Below, piece by piece: positions 7,369-14,206 of a stretch of 36,642 nucleotides of DNA. The stretch is from Pseudovibrio sp. JCM 19062. GTDB taxonomy: Bacteria; Pseudomonadota; Alphaproteobacteria; Rhizobiales; Stappiaceae. The notes beneath the pieces were generated by a model, which ran no database searches, was not told the origin of the DNA, and saw only the letters and a program-made list of their open reading frames with translations. Position numbers and translations under genes: made by a program. Positions within the stretch are counted from its first letter, which is position 1; every line of letters begins with the position of its first letter. The stretch is taken from NCBI GenBank assembly GCA_001310715.1, contig BAXV01000036.1, positions 1-36,642 on the forward strand, read 5' to 3'.

Positions 7369-7668
7369 ATGAAAAAGATCGCTCTGACACTCTCCGTGCT
7401 CGGCCTCGTATCCGCAGCTTCTGTTGCTCAGGCCGCAAACGTTCCCCTCATCAACACCGCAGACCTGACCGGTTCCCAAGTAAAATCCTTGGTACAGAAC
7501 AAAGGTGCCGTCGTTCTGAAAACTGGTTCAGGTCTGTATGACCGCTACGTTTCAAATGCATCTTTCTGTGACACTCAGGAAAGAACCCAGCGCGCCTATG
7601 TTGTAACCAAGGACTCCAACCACTCCCTCATCGGTTACACCTGCGTCATAGACAACAACGAGCGCTAA
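7369..7668 (+). CDS. Small exported two-cysteine protein, array copy E
   Basis: The product has 99 residues. The signal peptide matches C and D, with a slightly longer mature N terminus (ANVPLINTADLT). The first cysteine position is glycine (DLTGSQVK) and the third serine (NHSLIGYTC); the second (SFC) and fourth remain. The middle third differs from C and D (VVLKTGSGLYDRYVSNASFC), whereas the last 63 bases are identical to copy C, so the gene is a mosaic. Mature product ends VIDNNER. It is the last gene before the bidirectional terminator at 7811-7842. No enzymatic motif, lipobox or transmembrane segment is visible beyond the signal peptide. Function unknown. Confidence 0.82.
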   Translation: MKKIALTLSVLGLVSAASVAQAANVPLINTADLTGSQVKSLVQNKGAVVLKTGSGLYDRYVSNASFCDTQERTQRAYVVTKDSNHSLIGYTCVIDNNER

Positions 7669-7810
7669 CTTCTAACGCGCCCCAGATAAGAGCGTCCCCC
7701 AAAAAACCGAGACCCGGTTTCCGTGCCAGCTACCGATAAAAATAAGAAGTGAGAGCGTGGTGCGTGGCTGTATATAAACGCGGCAACCTCGAAAACACCG
7801 TTCATCGACA

Positions 7811-7842
7811 AAACCCCGACCTTCTATGCAAGGCCGGGGTTT
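7811..7842. terminator. Bidirectional terminator between the array and pccB
   Basis: AAACCCCG-a-CCTT-ctatgc-AAGG-c-CGGGGTTT forms a stem of 8 + 4 pairs around one mismatch, flanked by T-rich sequence on the plus strand and A-rich sequence (T on the minus) on the other side. It lies between the convergent array copy E and pccB and can serve both. 7669-7810 contains no gene; it has the degenerate array repeat and a small AAACCG/CGGTTT hairpin. Confidence 0.85.
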
Positions 7843-7873
7843 CTTCTTAGGCCAGCTCAGGCAAGCATTGCCA

Positions 7874-9407
7874 TTAGAGCGGAATGTTATCGTGCTTGCG
7901 CCAAGGCATCTGCTGGTTTTTGGTCCTCAACATGGCAAGCGCCCGCGAAATACGCATTCGCGTGGACTGAGGCATGATCACCTCATCAATATAGCCCCGC
8001 TCCGCAGCCACAAACGGGTTTGCAAACCGGTCTTCATAATCCTTGGTCCGGCTTGCAATCTTCTCAGGATCATCCAGTTCGTTGCGATAAAGGATCTCTA
8101 CCGCCCCTTTTGCACCCATCACAGCAATCTCCGCAGATGGCCATGCATAATTCACATCACCGCGAATGTGCTTGGAACTCATCACATCATACGCACCGCC
8201 ATAGGCTTTGCGGGTGATCACTGTAATTTTAGGAACAGTTGCCTCCCCATAAGCAAACAGCAGCTTGGCTCCGTGTTTGATCAACCCGCCATATTCCTGC
8301 GCAGTCCCCGGCAGGAAGCCCGGAACATCCACGAACGTGACCAGCGGGATGTTGAAGCAGTCACAAAAACGAACAAAACGCGCTGCCTTACGGCTTGCAT
8401 CACTATCCAGTACGCCTGCAAGAACCATAGGCTGATTGCCAACAATACCGACCGTACGTCCCTCAATACGGCCAAATCCGGTAATAATATTTCCGGCATA
8501 GCTCTTCTGAAGCTCAAAGAAGTCTCGTTCATCAACGGTCTTCAAAATGAGTTCACGCATATCGTAGGGTTTGTTCGGATTATTCGGAATAAGCGTATCC
8601 AGACTTTCATCCAAACGCGATGGATCATCATAAACCGACAGCTCAGGCAACGGCGCCTGATTGTTCATCGGTAAATAGTCCACCAGACGGCGGATCTGGA
8701 GCAAGGTCTCCACATCGTTATCAAACGCACCATCGGCAATGGAGGATTTAGTGGTGTGGATGCTCGCCCCGCCCAGCTCTTCAGCTGTCACCGTCTCATT
8801 GGTCACTGTCTTTACAACATCAGGACCGGTCACGAACATGTAAGAGGTATCACGCACCATGAAGATGAAATCTGTCATAGCCGGAGAGTAAACATCACCG
8901 CCAGCACATGGCCCCATAATCACGGAGATCTGCGGAATAACGCCGGACGCCTGAATATTGCGCCAGAACACCTCGCCATAGCCACCAAGCGCGGCCACAC
9001 CCTCTTGAATACGAGCACCACCCGCATCGAAAATACCAATGATCGGCGCCCGATTCTGCAGCGCCATATCCTGAATTTTCATAATCTTCTCTGCGTGTGT
9101 CTCGGAGAGCGAGCCACCAAACACAGTAAAGTCTTTTGAGAACAGATAAACCGTACGACCGTTGATCGTACCCCAGCCAGCAACAACACCATCTCCCGGA
9201 AAGTGGGCCTTCTCCATCCCGAATTCGGTACAGCGATGCTGCTTAAACATGTCGAATTCTTCGAAGGACCCTTCATCTAGCAGAATTTCGATGCGCTCTC
9301 GTGCCGTGAGTTTTCCGCGTTTGTGCTGCGCATCAATGCGGCGCTGTCCCCCACCAAGCTGCGCTTCATCACGTCTTTTTTTCTAATTCAGCTAGAACTT
9401 CCTTCAT
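7874..9407 (-). CDS. pccB: Propionyl-CoA carboxylase beta subunit (frame broken near N terminus)
   Basis: This is the carboxyltransferase subunit, which moves CO2 from carboxybiotin on PccA to propionyl-CoA. Both crotonase-like halves are present. The N half has [40 protein letters not shown] and [17 protein letters not shown]; the C half has [19 protein letters not shown] and [14 protein letters not shown], all diagnostic. The first open frame begins only at 9250, but the true start is the ATG at 9407 ([10 protein letters not shown]). A run of seven A (9376-9382 on the plus strand) has one base too many and breaks the frame after eleven codons. With six A the protein is 510 residues, exactly the usual length. 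Its promoter would lie in 9408-9527. Separated from pccA by the plus-strand folB/array block. Confidence 0.95.
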
Positions 9408-9527
9408 AAGATATCTCAGCTCCCAATCTATCTGAGTTATCTCCTAGCACGCCCCTACGCAAAAAAAACTAGTAAGTCGTTGGATTGAGAAGTCTCTTGC
9501 AGTGCAACAAAATTCCACAACCCTACG

Positions 9528-9566
9528 GCACCCCATAACCCTTGAAAATCAAGCATTCCGGGGTGC
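9528..9566 (-). terminator. Probable terminator after the first bacterioferritin gene
   Basis: GCACCCC and GGGGTGC form a seven-pair outer stem, with CTTGA/TCAAG as an inner stem. It starts 15 bases after the stop codon. The following minus-strand sequence is only moderately T-rich (GAATTTTG), so efficiency is uncertain. The remaining 9408-9527 shows no gene and should carry the pccB promoter. Confidence 0.45.
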
Positions 9567-9580
9567 GGCAACCATCAAAC

Positions 9581-10066
9581 TCAGTCTGCCTCATCCGCAC
9601 TGCCGGCATTCAGCAATCCATATTTTTCTTCACCAATGTTCTCAAGAAGCTCCAGCTGAGTCTCGAGGTAGTCACAGTGCCCCTCTTCATCTGCCAACAG
9701 GGCATCAAACAGGGCCATTGTTACGAAATCCCCCTTCTGCTCACAGAACACGCGGGATTCGCTGTAATATTCAATGGCTTCGCGTTCTCCAGCCAAGTCA
9801 GCTTCCAGCACTTCCTTCAGTGTGGAGCCGATACGTAGCGGCGCAATCTGCTGCAGGTTTGGGTGTCCTTCAAGAAAAACCACCCGCTCGACCAGCCGAT
9901 CCGCATGGTGCATTTCCTCAATGGATTCAGCACGTTCCTTCTTAGCAAGTTTGGTATACCCCCAATCCTCTAGCAGCCGGAAATGCACCCAATACTGATT
10001 GACCGCTCCCAGCTCCATGGAAATGGCTTTGTTCAAACGTTCAATGATACCATCTTTTGCTTTCAT
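9581..10066 (-). CDS. bfr: Bacterioferritin, copy 1
   Basis: Bacterioferritin forms a 24-subunit cytoplasmic shell that oxidises Fe(II) and stores it as a ferric mineral, with haem between subunit pairs. The protein has 161 residues. Using E. coli numbering the ferroxidase ligands are present: Glu18 ([11 protein letters not shown]), Glu51 and His54 (EEMHHADR), Glu94 (DLAGEREA), Glu127 and His130 ([10 protein letters not shown]). Met52, the haem ligand, is also present, so this is a haem-type Bfr and not a haem-less partner. It is downstream of a second bfr on the same strand, but a strong terminator at 10241-10270 separates them, so it has its own promoter in 10067-10240. The ATG at 10066 gives the canonical N terminus; no good Shine-Dalgarno is visible. 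Confidence 0.95.
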   Translation of the reverse strand: MKAKDGIIERLNKAISMELGAVNQYWVHFRLLEDWGYTKLAKKERAESIEEMHHADRLVERVVFLEGHPNLQQIAPLRIGSTLKEVLEADLAGEREAIEYYSESRVFCEQKGDFVTMALFDALLADEEGHCDYLETQLELLENIGEEKYGLLNAGSADEAD

Positions 10067-10073
10067 TAGATCT

Positions 10074-10087
10074 CAGTGCAAGCACTG
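10074..10087. promoter_or_regulatory. Perfect palindrome just upstream of bfr copy 1
   Basis: CAGTGC-AA-GCACTG is a 14-base palindrome eight bases before the start codon. It could be an operator or a small hairpin in the ribosome-binding region. It does not match an iron-responsive box I know, and a palindrome this short may be chance. Confidence 0.25.
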
Positions 10088-10240
10088 CTCCTTTGGGAAC
10101 GCAGTTAAAATACAACTCGTTACGAACCAAAGCGCATACGAGTGGTGACCTTATATACATAGTTCACCCACTCCCGCCGCCAACCCAATTCCTTGATTGT
10201 TCCTAATGAACTGCTAGCCTGAAACAAACAACTTTAGCGC

Positions 10241-10270
10241 AAAAAAAGAGCCACCCCGGAAGGGCGGCTC
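10241..10270 (-). terminator. Intrinsic terminator of bfr copy 2
   Basis: On the minus strand GAGCCGCCC-ttcc-GGGGTGGCTC is a strong GC-rich stem (one mismatch/bulge) followed by seven T. It lies 31 bases after the copy 2 stop codon and separates the two bacterioferritin genes transcriptionally. Confidence 0.88.
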
Positions 10271-10301
10271 TCTCAAATCAAAAACAGAAAGCTGGGCAGC
10301 T

Positions 10302-10787
10302 TTATTCGCCGGTGTTAGCCGGGTTTGCATTGAGCGCGCCATAGTTCTGCTCGCCAATTTTCGCAAGAAGCTCAAGCTGGGTTTCAAGGAAGTCAATATG
10401 GCCTTCTTCATCCGCCAGCAGCTCATCAAAAAGCTTCATTGTGACGTAGTCGCCTTCGTCGTTACAAATCTCACGGCTTTTTGCGTAAGAAACGCGTGCT
10501 TCATGCTCACCAGCCAAGTCCGCTTCCAGAACCTCTTGCAGATTGGTGCCGATTTTCAGCGATCCAACTGTCTGCAGGTTCGGGTGGCCACCGAGGAATA
10601 GAATACGCTCAATCAGCTTGTCAGCATGACCCATCTCTTCAATGGATTCCTCACGCTCTTTCTGCGCCAGCTTGCCAAAACCCCAGTCATCCAGCAGGCG
10701 ATAGTGCAGCCAGTACTGATTGACAGCTCCAAGCTCCAGTTTCAGAGCCTCATTAAGCCGCTCAATAACTTTTTCATTGTGTTTCAT
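10302..10787 (-). CDS. bfr: Bacterioferritin, copy 2
   Basis: A second 161-residue bacterioferritin, clearly paralogous to the neighbouring copy. All ferroxidase ligands are kept: Glu18 ([11 protein letters not shown]), Glu51 and His54 (EEMGHADK), Glu94 (DLAGEHEA), Glu127 and His130 ([10 protein letters not shown]). Met52 for haem is present, so both copies look like haem-binding subunits; in bacteria with two-subunit Bfr usually one copy lacks this Met. The start is the ATG at 10787 ([12 protein letters not shown]); an upstream in-frame start at 10913 would add 42 residues unlike the family. The 5' region 10788-10984 has no gene and must contain the promoter; I see no certain Irr or RirA site. 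The two proteins may form mixed or separate shells. Confidence 0.95.
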   Translation of the reverse strand: MKHNEKVIERLNEALKLELGAVNQYWLHYRLLDDWGFGKLAQKEREESIEEMGHADKLIERILFLGGHPNLQTVGSLKIGTNLQEVLEADLAGEHEARVSYAKSREICNDEGDYVTMKLFDELLADEEGHIDFLETQLELLAKIGEQNYGALNANPANTGE

Positions 10788-10984
10788 CAGCGGAAATTCC
10801 CTAGTCTTTATGATTGTGGCCGCATCTGGCGATATTTTCGTTTTAAACGGTATGACTGATATCAACCGCGCTGCAGCATCCACAGTTGAACAGATTCGAT
10901 AGTACCACGGCAATTAAATTCAACTTGCACACATACTACAAACCTTTGATTTCTTTCTATGATATCCTCAGAAGCTCACATAAA

Positions 10985-11010
10985 GAAAAAGGCGCAGCCA
11001 CTGGCCACGC
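10985..11010 (-). terminator. Intrinsic terminator after the ATP12 gene
   Basis: On the minus strand GCGTGGCC-agt-GGCTGCGC (two G-U pairs) followed by CTTTTTC lies about 30 bases beyond the ATP12 stop codon. It ends the crcB-rluC-HAD-ATP12 transcript and precedes bfr copy 2. Confidence 0.7.
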
Positions 11011-11041
11011 TTTGCAGGTAGTCTAAAAAAAGCCAAGGCTC

Positions 11042-11836
11042 TTAGCTTTCTTCTGGTGCTCCAACCAGAATAAGAGCGGCTGCGCTAAATTCATCATTTT
11101 TGAAACGACGAATGCGGGCAGCTTCTTCATCCTGACCCCATTGCTCAATGTTCCAGTCTTCGTCAACATGCGCAGCAGACCAGACCGTCTCCGCGTCGAA
11201 TGCCTTTTCAGCCAAAGCCAGTGCAAGAAGTGCAGAACCGCAAATGGAGGTTACCGTATGAATCGCAGCAAGCTCAAGCGCGTCATACTTGTCGAGCTGC
11301 GCACGGTAGGCTGAAATCACCGCCTCATCCTGCACAACATGCATGATCCCCTCAACCAGTTTGAAGCGGCCACCAAGCAGCTTTTCGGCCCAGTCCAGAA
11401 CCGGATCCCATTGCTGTTTCTGGCGAGTAACGAGCTCGGCAGGAGAATCTGCACGGTAGCAAAGGTGATCATTCCCCGCATATCGGGTGATCTCGTCTGC
11501 AACATCCGCAAATTTCTCTTCAACTGCATCAATCGCAGAATGGGCAATGCGAGTCAGCGGCATAGTGCCCGGATTAATCTCTTTTTCCTGCAGCTCCCAC
11601 TCGGCAGCCACAGCTTCTGCAATCACTTCACCCTTAAACACCAGTGAGTTTCGCGCCGGTGTCTTGATAGAGCGACCGTCCAGCAAAACAGCAAAGACAC
11701 CGTCTTTCAGCTCAACACTAACACGCTCGTAAAAACGCTTCGGCAAGTTCACTTTGGTGTGTTCACGTGCAGCCTGAACAGCATCAACAGGCCCTTTTGC
11801 AATGTCATCTGCAATCTGCTCAAAAATGTCACGCAT
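11042..11836 (-). CDS. ATP12-family F1-ATPase assembly chaperone
   Basis: The protein has 264 residues. ATP12 proteins bind the F1 alpha subunit during ATP synthase assembly; they occur in mitochondria and alphaproteobacteria. Typical features are KRFYERVSVELKDGVFAVLL with LDGRSIKTPARN near residue 50, WELQEKEINPGTMPLTRIAH, YAGNDHLCYRADSP and a final AAHVDEDWNIEQWGQDEEA segment, which are the hallmarks of the family. Its ATG overlaps the TAA of the upstream HAD gene as TAATG, so the two are translationally coupled. It is the last gene of the crcB-rluC-HAD-ATP12 run and is followed by a terminator at 10985-11010. In many alphaproteobacteria the same HAD-ATP12 pairing occurs, from memory. The frame is intact. 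Confidence 0.9.
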   Translation of the reverse strand: MRDIFEQIADDIAKGPVDAVQAAREHTKVNLPKRFYERVSVELKDGVFAVLLDGRSIKTPARNSLVFKGEVIAEAVAAEWELQEKEINPGTMPLTRIAHSAIDAVEEKFADVADEITRYAGNDHLCYRADSPAELVTRQKQQWDPVLDWAEKLLGGRFKLVEGIMHVVQDEAVISAYRAQLDKYDALELAAIHTVTSICGSALLALALAEKAFDAETVWSAAHVDEDWNIEQWGQDEEAARIRRFKNDEFSAAALILVGAPEES

Positions 11837-12516
11837 TATGCGACTTCCTTATCCCACTTAAAGTGCTGGCTCAGCACTGGAATGAGTTCATGAAACTGAT
11901 TGATAATATAGGTGGCACCAGCGCTCTTCACATCATCAGCGCTATGATACCCCCATGTAACCCCGACAGATTTTACACCTGCATTGGCAGCCATCTGCAT
12001 ATCGAAAGTCGTGTCACCAATCATAATCGTATTTTCCAGGAGTGCGCCGGTCTCGCTCATCGCCTGAAAAATCATGCCAGGATTGGGCTTCGACGGCGCA
12101 ACATCCGCAGTCTGCATGGTGGCGAAAACACCGTCCAGCTCATGCAAACCAATCAGATGTTTCATACCACGGGAATGTTTACCCGTCGCGATACCCAGCA
12201 GCACATCATCACGGGCAGACAACTCCCGCAGAGCCTCCAGAGCCCCTTCGTAGAGCGGATCATACTCGCGGCCCTTGGCCCGCATTTCCCAGATAACCTG
12301 CTGGTACCCCTTGATCATGTTCCCGATCAGCTCAGGGTCATTGCGACCCAGCAAATGCTCAAAGGCCACATGCAGGGTCAGGCCAACTGTCGAAAGAATC
12401 TCATCACGCGATGGCGCGGGCAAACCGACAGAACGATAAGCCGCCGTAAAACCGATCATAATATTGTCTTGGCTATCCGCGAGCGTACCGTCGCAGTCAA
12501 ACACAATGAGATACAT
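11836..12516 (-). CDS. HAD-superfamily hydrolase (Gph-like)
   Basis: The protein has 226 residues. Motif I is VFDCDGTLADS with both catalytic aspartates, motif II the IATGKHSRG segment near residue 110, the motif III lysine is in APSKPNPGM, and motif IV GDTTFDMQMAANAG. The cap between motifs I and II is helical, placing it with Gph-type phosphatases; a phosphosugar or nucleotide substrate is possible. It starts 25 bases after the rluC-like stop and overlaps the ATP12 start by one base, so it belongs to one operon. The constant pairing of this HAD with RluC and ATP12 hints at a housekeeping repair phosphatase, but that is inference. A second HAD protein in this window (1943-2605) is related but not close. 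Confidence 0.88.
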   Translation of the reverse strand: MYLIVFDCDGTLADSQDNIMIGFTAAYRSVGLPAPSRDEILSTVGLTLHVAFEHLLGRNDPELIGNMIKGYQQVIWEMRAKGREYDPLYEGALEALRELSARDDVLLGIATGKHSRGMKHLIGLHELDGVFATMQTADVAPSKPNPGMIFQAMSETGALLENTIMIGDTTFDMQMAANAGVKSVGVTWGYHSADDVKSAGATYIINQFHELIPVLSQHFKWDKEVA

Positions 12517-12541
12517 AGAAGTCAGCCCATTTTGCTAGTTC

Positions 12542-13591
12542 TTATTCGGGTTCATTGATGTCAGGATCATACTCCTTCACATCCATTCCGAGCAAATTCC
12601 ACGTCTGCTGCATATGCGGTGGCAATGGCGCGGAAACGTCAATCACACCGTTGCCTGATGGATGCGGAATAACAATCCGGCGCGCTAGCAAATGCAATTT
12701 GTTCTGAATGCCGCCCGGCAGTTCCCAGTTCTTGATGTTGAAGTATTTTGGATCACCAACAATCGGGTTACCTATGTGCGCCGCATGCGCACGAAGCTGG
12801 TGCGTACGACCTGTCACCGGCTTCAGGGACACCCACGCCAGCTTCTGACCGGACTGCTCAACCACATTGTAAAGGCTGACCGCGTGCTGCGCCTCATCAT
12901 CACCGTGCTTGGCAACGCGCATGCGCTCTTCGCTTTCGTCCCGCGCCAAATACGTGGAGATCCGGCCCTGACGCGGCTTCGGAACACCTGCAACCATCGC
13001 CCAGTAGATCTTGCGTGTGTTGCGATGACGGAACGCCTTGGTCAACTCCTGAGCTGCCCGACGTGTCTTCGCAATCAGCAAGATACCGGAGGTTTCACGG
13101 TCCAGACGATGCACCAGACGTGGCTTGTCGCCCTTCTGGTTGGTGAAGGCATCAAGCATACCATCCACGTGACGGGTCAAGCCAGAACCGCCCTGCACAG
13201 CAAGGCCAGCAGGCTTGTTCAGCACCATCACATGTGCATCTTCAAAGAGCATCATCTGCTCAATGGCTTCCCGGTCGCTGTCAACAAGCTTGCGCGGGCG
13301 AGGTCTGGCGTTATTGCGGTCATCAGCTGCAAGTTCAACCCCAAGCGGTGGAATGCGGATCTCTTGTCCTTCTTCCAGCCGGGTCGAGCTTTCAGCCCGT
13401 TTTCCGTTCACACGAACCTGTTTTGTACGCAGCAGTTTCTGCAAGCGGCCAAAGCCAAGTTCGGGGAAATTTTCTTTAAACCAGCGGTCAAGACGCATGC
13501 CTGCATCATCTGCATCAACGCGGCGCATCTCGATCTTGACGGGGCTGCCACCATTGTTTTGCGGGGCTGCTTTTTTCTGGGAGCCACTCAT
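12542..13591 (-). CDS. rluC: RluA-family 23S rRNA pseudouridine synthase (RluC-like)
   Basis: The protein has 349 residues. An S4 RNA-binding domain at about 25-90 (MRLDRWFKENFPELGFGRLQ, RVNGKRAE) is followed by the RluA catalytic domain. HRLDRETSG near 165 carries the catalytic aspartate, and KPVTGRTHQLRAHAAHIG follows. This layout fits RluC or RluD, which isomerise uridines in 23S rRNA; gene order in alphaproteobacteria favours RluC. The first 20 residues are a basic, low-complexity extension. The 181 bases upstream to crcB contain no gene; a hairpin at 13619-13644 lies in the presumed leader, and the ribosome site is weak (AGGACC). The frame is intact. Distinguishing RluC from RluD would need a phylogeny. 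Confidence 0.85.
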   Translation of the reverse strand: MSGSQKKAAPQNNGGSPVKIEMRRVDADDAGMRLDRWFKENFPELGFGRLQKLLRTKQVRVNGKRAESSTRLEEGQEIRIPPLGVELAADDRNNARPRPRKLVDSDREAIEQMMLFEDAHVMVLNKPAGLAVQGGSGLTRHVDGMLDAFTNQKGDKPRLVHRLDRETSGILLIAKTRRAAQELTKAFRHRNTRKIYWAMVAGVPKPRQGRISTYLARDESEERMRVAKHGDDEAQHAVSLYNVVEQSGQKLAWVSLKPVTGRTHQLRAHAAHIGNPIVGDPKYFNIKNWELPGGIQNKLHLLARRIVIPHPSGNGVIDVSAPLPPHMQQTWNLLGMDVKEYDPDINEPE

Positions 13592-13772
13592 GGGTGAAGG
13601 TCCTGACTTTTAACGCGGCGGCAGCACGAAGAGTGCGCCTGCCGTTCCTATTAAATCCGTTGGCGCTCATTTGGCAGGTGAAGCCACAACATGCAAGCCT
13701 TTCACACCAATTCCGCAGGTAAAAACGCAAAAGCATCAAGTTTCCTCGCGTTTTTGCCAGCAACCTGAAAAA

Positions 13773-14153
13773 TCAGGCGAGCACTTGCCGTGTAATATAA
13801 AGGCCAGCAAAGAGCGCTGAAACTGAAAGCATGAGCGACACCAGCACGTATGCTACAGTCGCAATCGGCTCGCCGCGCTCCCACAGCACTGCAACGTCCA
13901 GTGAAAACGTGGAAAAGGTGGTAAAGCCACCAAGGAAACCGGTTGCAATCAGGTAGCGCAGCTCAGAAGAGGCGTTCAGGCGCTGCGCGAGCACTTCAAC
14001 AAAGATCCCCATTAGCAACGAACCCAGAACATTCACGGTAACAGTGCCCCACGGAAAAGAAGGGCCCAGAAGACGAAGTCCGGCCAGTGAAACCAAATGC
14101 CGGCAAACTGCTCCGGCCCCACCGCCAAGCGCAATTAGGATGAGATGTTTCAT
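13773..14153 (-). CDS. crcB: Fluoride channel CrcB/Fluc
   Basis: The protein has 126 residues and four transmembrane segments, the size of a Fluc subunit, which works as an antiparallel dimer exporting fluoride. Diagnostic stretches are GGGAGAVCRH at the N terminus, TVTVNVLGSLLMG with the pore asparagine, and GFLGGFTTFSTFSLD, which holds the central Na+ site and the phenylalanine box. It lies upstream of the rluC-like gene and just downstream of the patatin-like gene, 53 bases after it. I found no fluoride riboswitch upstream, so control by fluoride at this site is not supported. A short CCTGA/TCAGG hairpin overlaps its stop codon. The frame is intact. Confidence 0.95.
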   Translation of the reverse strand: MKHLILIALGGGAGAVCRHLVSLAGLRLLGPSFPWGTVTVNVLGSLLMGIFVEVLAQRLNASSELRYLIATGFLGGFTTFSTFSLDVAVLWERGEPIATVAYVLVSLMLSVSALFAGLYITRQVLA

Positions 14154-14206
14154 GCTCTCTCCCTATCGGATTTTAAATAGCATGTCTCGCAGAAAGTGCG
14201 CTCTAC

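Noticed and set aside
5417..7668. Bacteriocin, toxin or immunity system
   Set aside because: No leader with double glycine, no modification enzyme, transporter or immunity gene is nearby. Small exported proteins alone do not support it.
6548..7690. CRISPR-like array
   Set aside because: The repeating units are about 410 bases and are whole genes with leaders, not short repeats with unique spacers.
7826..8674. Open frame of 282 codons on the plus strand opposite pccB
   Set aside because: It is a shadow of the well-supported pccB frame, with no recognisable protein features. Similar long shadows opposite rpsE/rplR (27351-28409) and the HAD/pccA region (1967-2809) were dropped for the same reason.
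9376..9382. Programmed frameshifting or transcriptional slippage at A7 runs (pccB, rpsE, rpmC, rpsC, rplW, rplD)
   Set aside because: A-rich heptamers can be slippery, but many breaks in the same window lie in mixed sequence with missing bases, and the affected genes are not known to use slippage. A technical cause explains all of them; secY has an unbroken A7 run.
10788..10984. Irr or RirA iron box upstream of bfr copy 2
   Set aside because: TGATATCA and similar short palindromes occur, but none matches the spacing of the known boxes.
13515..13763. Small minus-strand gene between crcB and the rluC-like gene
   Set aside because: The 82-codon frame overlaps the rluC start in another frame and has an unusual composition without conserved features.
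14154..14206. Fluoride riboswitch upstream of crcB
   Set aside because: The short gap before crcB shows no conserved crcB-motif pseudoknot elements.
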